Shown here: positions 57,437-64,000 of the stretch, piece by piece | How the letters are laid out: each line of letters starts with the position of its first letter | Position numbering within the stretch: position 1 is the stretch's first letter | NCBI RefSeq assembly: GCF_009730915.1 | Contig: NC_052474.1 | Span: 5,987,501 to 6,051,500 of the forward strand | DNA length: 64,000 nucleotides | Direction: 5' to 3' | From: Dioscorea cayenensis subsp. rotundata | Lineage: Eukaryota; Streptophyta; Magnoliopsida; Dioscoreales; Dioscoreaceae | The notes under the pieces: model-generated | The model's database searches: none | What the model saw: only the letters and a program-made list of their open reading frames with translations | Told to the model about the DNA's origin: nothing | Program-made: the position numbers and the translations under genes

Positions 57437-59800
57437 TGTCACACCCCGGCCCTACCATCGGGCCCGTTGACAGATCGACCGTATCCAATGGGACCGGGCC
57501 CTATTGGGCCGGTGCAAGGCCCCAGATTTGACCTGGTCAGAGTCAACCCTAACAAGCAGATATGAACAGTATACATAAGCACAAATAGGGTACTGGAAAC
57601 TGAAATGATACAAGTACGGGCCTTAGCAGCCCTACAGAATACAGAGATAACCAACACTTTGCAAATCACAAATATAGTCAAATTACAAGTATTACTCACA
57701 CAGAAAAGTTCACTACGAAGATATTGCCAAAATTAGGAAATACGATTCATGGACACCCCCCGATCCTAAACTTGATCTTCTCCTGCGAAAACAGAATTCA
57801 CAGAGTGTATGAGCTACAAAGGCCCAGTAGGATCGCAGAAGCAACAGAGAAAGCAAATATATTGCAAAATAATTAATCATAATACACCCAGAAAGGTGGA
57901 AAATGTAGAATACATAAATAATCAAAAATACGAAAACTCACATAAAAACAGACGTGTACATCTCCCTGACTAATAACAGAAATCAACAGCACGAGGCTAG
58001 ATCTTCGACTGTGAAGTCGGAACAAAACAAAACAGAATATCAACAGCCGAGCCCGGATCTTCGACCGCAGTCGGAGGGTAGCACTACTACAGAAAACATG
58101 TGCACATGGCTAGGACTTACTCCTCCTAGCAGGGCGAGCCAGGAACGAAGATGTACTAAAACCGTAGAAACACAAAATACAGACAGAGGAAATACCGGAT
58201 AAATAATGCAAATTAATTAATTTGTTAATTAATTAATTAAATTAAATAACAAGTAAGGTAAAGTAATTAAATAAATAAATAAAATTACAGAAATAATGAA
58301 ATAATCAAATAAATAATACTGGTCAGAAATACGGAATTTTGCCGGTGCGAGAGCCTACCTGGCTCCGAGCTACAATGCCGGGTTCACCAAGTCCCACGAC
58401 TAAGGCTCGCTATGGCAATCTAACCTAACAAACAAAAACTAAACTCAGAAATAAATTTTGGGCCGTGCCTATCTTACATCTATAACCCGAGCTAACTTAA
58501 CAATTAAAAGATCTCAAAGTTAGCAAAGTAACAGAACAGCCAAACACACTAAAAGACATATAGCCACATAATACAACTAATGTGAAATGTTTAAGAAGGA
58601 AGGCCATGCTTCTAAATAAAACACCTAACATGCTGAGCTTCCTTTCCAACTAAACAAAACTAGCACAATAGCGTGCTTAGGCTAGAATGAACACACAGTA
58701 CTTAGCAGAAATTAAAAGTTCTCATGAGAAAATAAAAGAGTAAGCCAACCAAAAGAATCAACTATACAAATATAAATAAATATTAACACTAGAAAAGTTC
58801 TGCAATAATACACCAGCTCACTAAAATCTTTAACTAACAATCACTATATAACACATGCTCCAAAATATCTATATAAACCTAGCATACAAATATACACATA
58901 ACACTCTATTGCCAGACAAGCTAAAGAAAAAGAAACATTCTAGAATGAATTTAACAGGTAGTGGTGGAATTCCCAATGAAAAAGGAAATCTCTTAAAAAC
59001 CAAGAAATGCATGCATACATAAATAACAACAATCAACCACCAACCCAACACAACGTCCAGAAAAAACAGAATTATAACTACTAATGTGAAAATTAGGAAA
59101 CTGACTCATGCTAACAACCATTAACATGGAAATAAGAATCAAATATAACAATTGCAAAGATTAACCCCGCCACTCAAACAAAACTAGTTCCAAAACCCAA
59201 CCACAGCATACAATTGGCTTCAAAGATGCAAAGCTTGGGTTGACAGTGCAAGAGAAACAACATCAATTCAAATCAAAAAGCACCATACTAAAAGAAGGGA
59301 GATTAATAAAATACCACAACAATGGTGTCCTACGATTTGGACACAGGAGTTCAAAGATGACTCTACAAGCTTCTAATGACAACATACATTCATGCAAGAA
59401 TATGAAGAATTAAGACACAAGGCAACTTACAACCACACTCAACACAACATGTTGAATACTCAGACTAGAAGCTTTAAAAGATCAAACAATCAAAATAAAA
59501 ACCTGAAAACTTGATGAAGAACCCAAAACCAGGAACTCCCCTCTCCCAGCTGCTGCCGGTACCAAGAATCCCAACGAAGAGGGTTAAGTGATCGGGAGGG
59601 TGAAGAAGAATCCTTGTGGATGCAATGGTCTTCTAAAGCAAAACCTTTTAGGGAAAAATAAGATCTCTCCAAGCACTCTCCCACCAACCCCGACAAGACC
59701 GGGGTTTACAGGTGATCTGACAGGGGGGGTCACGGGTTGGGCAATAGAGATTCACGGGATCCACTTCTCGAGAAAAGTCAAAATCTCCGGTCAAACTTGG
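57437..59800. mobile_element. possible LTR or other inserted repeat inside gypsy gag remnants
   Basis: The segment starts TGTCACACCCCGGCCC, a start seen in LTRs of plant gypsy elements of the Tekay/Del type. It contains two similar GC-rich patches (about 57985 and 58045, both near GATCTTCGAC) and long AT/A-rich stretches with no coding frame. Its right end is unclear, perhaps near 59724 (TGATCTGACA). No 5-bp target duplication could be confirmed, so a solo LTR is only a guess. Confidence 0.35.
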
Positions 59801-60786
59801 TCAAAGGTCAAGCTTGTGGACATTACATTCTACATGTCCGGTGTGGATCTACAATAGTACCATTGGATGTATTTCACCAATCAGCTTTCAACCTAGAAGG
59901 TTTGCTCACGACAACTGGGATTCCGTTTTGGACCATCGTCCTTCGTGAACCACAAGGCCCAGCTCTTTAAGCTCAAGCAACACTCTAAAGTTGTGAAGTA
60001 CTTGGCTTATTTTGAGTGTCTATTGGCCCGCATCCCCAAGCTTAGTCCTTAGAGCTTACTCAACTGTTTCCTCTTCATGCTTCAGGGAGATATTCAAAGG
60101 GAAGTTATGCTTACTGCGGCCGATAAACCTTCAACCACCACCGACACGTCAACCAACTACTCCACCTTTGCAAGCTTCGGGTGGAAATCATACTACTTCA
60201 CAACTAGTAAAGCGTCTGACCCCCACTCAGATAGCAGCGAGTCCGAAGAAGTGTTGTGTTTCAACTATGATGACAAGTTTATCCCCGGCCACAAGTGTAG
60301 CCCCACCCCCCTACACACACATAGTTCCTGCCTTATGGTAGATCCTGGCGATGATTCCATATTAGAGCTTAACCAACCGCACGCCATAGAGATTTTAGAC
60401 AACCCACTCGCCATCTACCACGGTGGTGACCTAGGGATACATACACAGGGTGATTATGGGGTAGATCCAAGCCCTTGTATATCATTTCATGCCCTGATGG
60501 AGCAACTTGTGCCATCTACTCTGAAACTCGCCGTCCCCATCAATAGACACAAGATAACAGTTCTCATTGATGGCGGCTCTACAAATAACTTTATCTAGAA
60601 ACGTTTGGCCAATAATTTGGGTCTTATCGTACTTCCGTACCCTCACCTTCGAGTGACAGCTAGTAACAGTGATTCTCTTGGGTGTGGGGGTGAGTGCCAA
60701 CAAGTCTCTGTGAAGCTTGGAAAAGCTTTATTTCCACAACCTCTGGATGGAGTTCAATCACCACAGGTCACCTATACAACTGCATA
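59800..60786 (+). pseudogene. Ty3/gypsy gag-protease remnant
   Basis: In shifting frames this reads as the end of gag followed by the retropepsin region. It includes LFKLKQHSKVVKYLAYFECL (about 59960), SLLNCF, QGDIQREV and a damaged zinc knuckle (CFNYDDKFIPGHKC, where the family has Cys at the fourth position). Next come ISFHALMEQLVPSTLKL and the protease active-site motif VLIDGGSTNNFI at about 60560-60595 (DSGST-like). A TAG follows at 60596-60598, then SRLA-like KRLANNLGL. It is inactive, and I see no reverse transcriptase downstream. Confidence 0.82.
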
Positions 60787-60789
60787 GCT

Positions 60790-62990
60790 TAACCCAGCTA
60801 GCTCTCAATTACATCACCCCGTCCACAATCTTAAAGCAAGCATTAGCACAACCAACGACTTAGTTTTAGCACCTATCAGTTAGCAAGTCTGACTCAAATT
60901 GTTATAACCAGTCTATATTATAGCTAAAACTAGTTCATTACTGTAGCATTTTCAGCCTAGCACTGTAGCAGCTTGGTAATGTAGCAGCCTGAATTTTACA
61001 TAAGTTTCTTCTTCTTTCTTTCTCTCATTCGGCCGAACCATCTAATCCCTTGGAATTTTTTCGGCGACCCGATTCTGTCGAACTCAAACTAGAGACCTTT
61101 TCCTCCCTTGTTTGTAAGTACCCTAAGAGTTTTGATCCAAAATTTTATTCTGTATTTTACTCGTATTTCATAAATTTTGAATTTTTGAAAATCCTAGATT
61201 TAGAGCTTGATTGTAGATGATTATAGGTTTAAATTGAACCCATTGTTTTTGTTATTCATTTTTGTGGATGATTGTAAGAATTATTTGTTAGATGTAAAAA
61301 TCGGGAGAAAACCATTTTGTTAGGGTTTGAGTTTCACTTTAAACCAAAGAAGCCAAAGAAACAACATAGCAATCGTAGAGTTGTTGCTCCTACTGATGAG
61401 CCTACTCTTGTCTTGCATAGAGATGTTAGGCGTGGAATGGCACCACCACCCTCATCTCCTTCGCCACTTAGGCAAAAGGCTAGTGCTTTGATGTTTGTGT
61501 TTGGTATGATGACACCAAATCTCGAGTTGCGTGCGGTAGAGCATGGGTGGAAACAAGGACGTGCAGTTGAATAATTGTCTCCAGACAATAGTACTTACCT
61601 TATCATCGCTCTATTGATCTCACAAGTTGTAGAGTGGGGTGACACCTAGAGTTGTCTCTAGCTTGTTCGATGCAACGACACCAACACTTAAAATGTGTGC
61701 CAGGATTGGGATCTTAGAACTATCGTTGAGGCATAGAAGCCCGTGGTGTAATATGGCACGATAGTGTTTAGATTACATGCTCTTGGAAGTACGCTATAGA
61801 CTTCATCAATTATACTATTGGAACTTACCTTTAAGTAAAGATAAGACTGAAGATTTTCCGATCAGGATCGACCTACCTACAGAGTTAGCTATCATGCTAC
61901 CCAGGCGGCAAAGAAGATTACCTCCTTCGAGGTATGATAGACTAAGAGTGGAGAGCTACCTGCTAGAAAAACAAATAAGGAAGGAAAAGGAAGTTCGAGC
62001 TGCTACTGCAGTTGCTGCTACTGCGGATAAACAAAGAGAAGTTTTAGAGGTGTCCCAAGAAACCTTGAGCCCAACACTGATAAACAACTCGGCATGGAAC
62101 TTATCGTGAATGAGCAAGTGCAAACTCACGTCTTAGTGCCATAGACACACCTGGTTGTGAGCATGAGACCTAGAGATTTCAGCACAATCATTGCATCTAA
62201 GTTACGAAACATCTACATGGAATAGTACCATATAGAACCACGGTTCATGCCTCAACTGTGCAGATGCTATAGAATAATTGGAGAAATTGTAATCGGCTAT
62301 GATGGCGCTCATGATGTTCTTCAGTATAGTGCGGAAGTTTAGCGGAGTAATCAGAGGAGGCGACACCAGAGGCGTTAATTTGAATCAAGGGCTTGTTTTG
62401 TAGGCAATTATCTCGTTAGGATTACCACTGTTGTTGTTCCTTAATCGAGTGTGCTTGTTGTTTATGTGTGTTTTGTCGCTATCGTAGCTATCACCTTCTA
62501 TGCTTTTTGTCCAAAACTTGTTGTGCCTTAAGGTTGTATGTCTTTATGTATATTTGTGTACATTATTGATATGCGGTTCAGTTAGACCTTCTAGCTTTAC
62601 TTAAGCGTTGTGGTTGGCTCTGTGATATTGTTGTTAATAGTATGGTGCATAAGTGCAGAGTGAGTTTTGCGCAAGAAGTTGGAAAGAATGTAATGATTCC
62701 TGTAATAGCAGTTGGCATAATAAACCTCAGAGTTGGCATTTATCAAGTTCTTGTTTATTGACTTGAACTTTTAGCCGAGTTCTTGTTTTCATTTACCTTG
62801 GTAGGGCTTATCGAGTTATTTGGAGTGCACGAGAATCGTGTTGTTGTTTCCAACTCTCGTGAGCGAACCCGTGCCCTCATGTCAAAAGAGGGGGGTTTTT
62901 TTTTTGAGTGGTGTAGTCATATAGAGGCCTTAATAAGAGGCCGCACAACCCATCCTGGGAGCCATGCCGGTAGTTATGTGCTTGCATACA
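60790..62990. other. unassigned sequence with short open frames
   Basis: No recognised gene. The stretch 60800-61130 has a tract of repeated GTAGCA motifs (about 60950-60990) and a CT-rich leader-like sequence. Short frames at 61317-61574 (GFEFHFKPKKPKK, basic) and 61777-62109 (LPRRQRRLPPSRYDRLRVES, basic with Ala-rich tail) have no family I recognise. They could be remnants of retroelement gag or of a spliced gene. Evidence is insufficient to choose. Confidence 0.3.
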
Positions 62991-62995
62991 TTAAG

Positions 62996-64000
62996 GGGGT
63001 GTTTGGTCAGGAAGTGAGTGACCGAAATGGGGGAAGTCTGAAAACATCACTTCGGTGAAAGTGTGAATTTCAGTTAAAAGTCTTGACTTCCATGTGTTTG
63101 GTTGAGAGGGAAATCCCCACTTCAGTAACCACTTCAGGTGTTTGGATGATGGAAATGAAAACCTGAAATACATCACTTCAGTAGTTTCTTGTGTTTGGTA
63201 ACACTTAAGTGGGGTTATGATCACCACTTCGGTATAGAGGTGAGGTTACCCCATATTTATTATATAGGTTATTTCTTGAAAATGTAACATTGTCTATTAA
63301 CATATTTAAATGATAAATTTGGTTATTTTTAAGTCTACATTTTTAATTGAATTAATTTTGTTTGTTTTCTTATAACCCCAAAATTAAGGCATGTATTACT
63401 GTATAAGATTTATATTTTTTTAAAAATTTTTTTAACATTATGATCTTTAAATTATAATTGCTTTGAAATAGTTTTTTTCTAAGTACAAGTTATATATCTA
63501 GTTTTACAAAATATTACCAAATTAAATATATCTAATAAATTTACATATGATAATCACACAAAAAAAACTTGGAACCTGTAGATTTGTAAGAAAATAAAAC
63601 AATCCTTAATTATTATCTTTGAAACTTTTCTAACAAACCTTCAATCACCCATACATTACTATGAACATAAACCATAAAAAAAAAAAAATAGATCCAAAAG
63701 CGGTTCAAGCCCACGCTCAAAACATTTCATGTACCATTGCAACTGATAGACTGGATTGCTTCATTTAAGCAACAAACTGCTGCGCTGCTAAAAGAAAATA
63801 CGAAATTCACAAAATATATACTTCACTAAAAAGCCATAAAAATTCAGCATACTCTGTCATTTGTTCAAACAGTTACCAAAGAGATGGTGAGTGAAAACAT
63901 ACAAACATAACAATTTGTATCTGTCAATACATGCACCCAGCAATGTCTTGATTTCAAAAGTTTTGCCACACAACAATAAGCACTGGGAACCCAGTTTTCC
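62996..64000. mobile_element. left end of a Harbinger-like element, right end not found in window
   Basis: TTAAGGGGGTGTTTGGTCAG at 62991-63010 is a TTA target followed by a GGGGGTGTTTGG terminus, as in PIF/Harbinger MITEs. The next 250 bp repeat CACTTC(A/G)GT many times in both orientations (GTGTTTGGT also recurs at 63096, 63139 and 63190). From 63260 the DNA is AT-rich with no gene. A matching inverted right end was not seen before 64000. Confidence 0.45.

Overview
This window is nuclear DNA of a flowering plant. It holds spliced genes of plant-only or plant-typical families (two-domain REM-type B3 transcription factors, a plant histidine-phosphotransfer-like protein, a full-length ABCB transporter, a 2OG-Fe(II) oxygenase-like protein), long AT-rich spacers, MITEs, and abundant LINE and LTR-retrotransposon debris. 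I cannot place the species; a monocot is possible but that is only an impression. I see no tRNA, rRNA or CRISPR array.

Layout: 1-4.1 kb is a decayed L1-type LINE (+). 4.85-17.65 kb is a tandem array of four intact, co-oriented four-exon B3 genes (about 316-318 aa each). Shared indels show it arose by duplication of a two-gene unit. All four genes appear to use GC-AG introns at introns 1 and 2 and share a four-codon upstream ORF ending just before the start codon. The array carries a 758-bp MITE and several 5'-truncated LINE tails, all antisense to the genes. 18.5-25.5 kb is a full-length L1-type LINE (-) with a 13-bp target-site duplication; a 436-bp hAT-type MITE with an 8-bp duplication sits inside its ORF1.

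28.2-30.1 kb encodes a 151-aa histidine-phosphotransfer-like protein (+) whose phospho-accepting His is replaced by Glu, so it is a pseudo-HPt of the kind linked to damping of cytokinin signalling. It converges on a 1234-aa ABCB (MDR/P-glycoprotein) gene at 30.36-36.74 kb (-); the stop codons are about 250 bp apart and separated by an AT microsatellite. The 2-kb intron 4 of the transporter contains a decayed tandem repeat. 36.8-43.4 kb is AT-rich with one LINE fragment. 43.4-45.8 kb (-) encodes a 370-aa 2OG-oxygenase-like protein with no visible HxD iron motif and a hydrophobic C-terminal tail.

From 48.4 kb onward I see almost only transposon material: a LINE ORF1 fragment (+), a fold-back MITE (49.76-50.14 kb), a third LINE (50.26-56.4 kb, -) of a different family that carries an RNase H-like domain, broken Ty3/gypsy gag-protease sequence with a primer-binding-site-like motif (56.6-60.8 kb), unidentified sequence, and the left end of a Harbinger-like element near 63.0 kb.

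The nonsense codons I could identify in ORF2 of the three LINEs all fit G-to-A or C-to-T changes of Trp or Gln codons, consistent with decay through cytosine deamination of methylated copies. The host genes (B3 factors, pseudo-HPt, ABCB, 2OG-like) do not form an obvious pathway; their adjacency is probably incidental.
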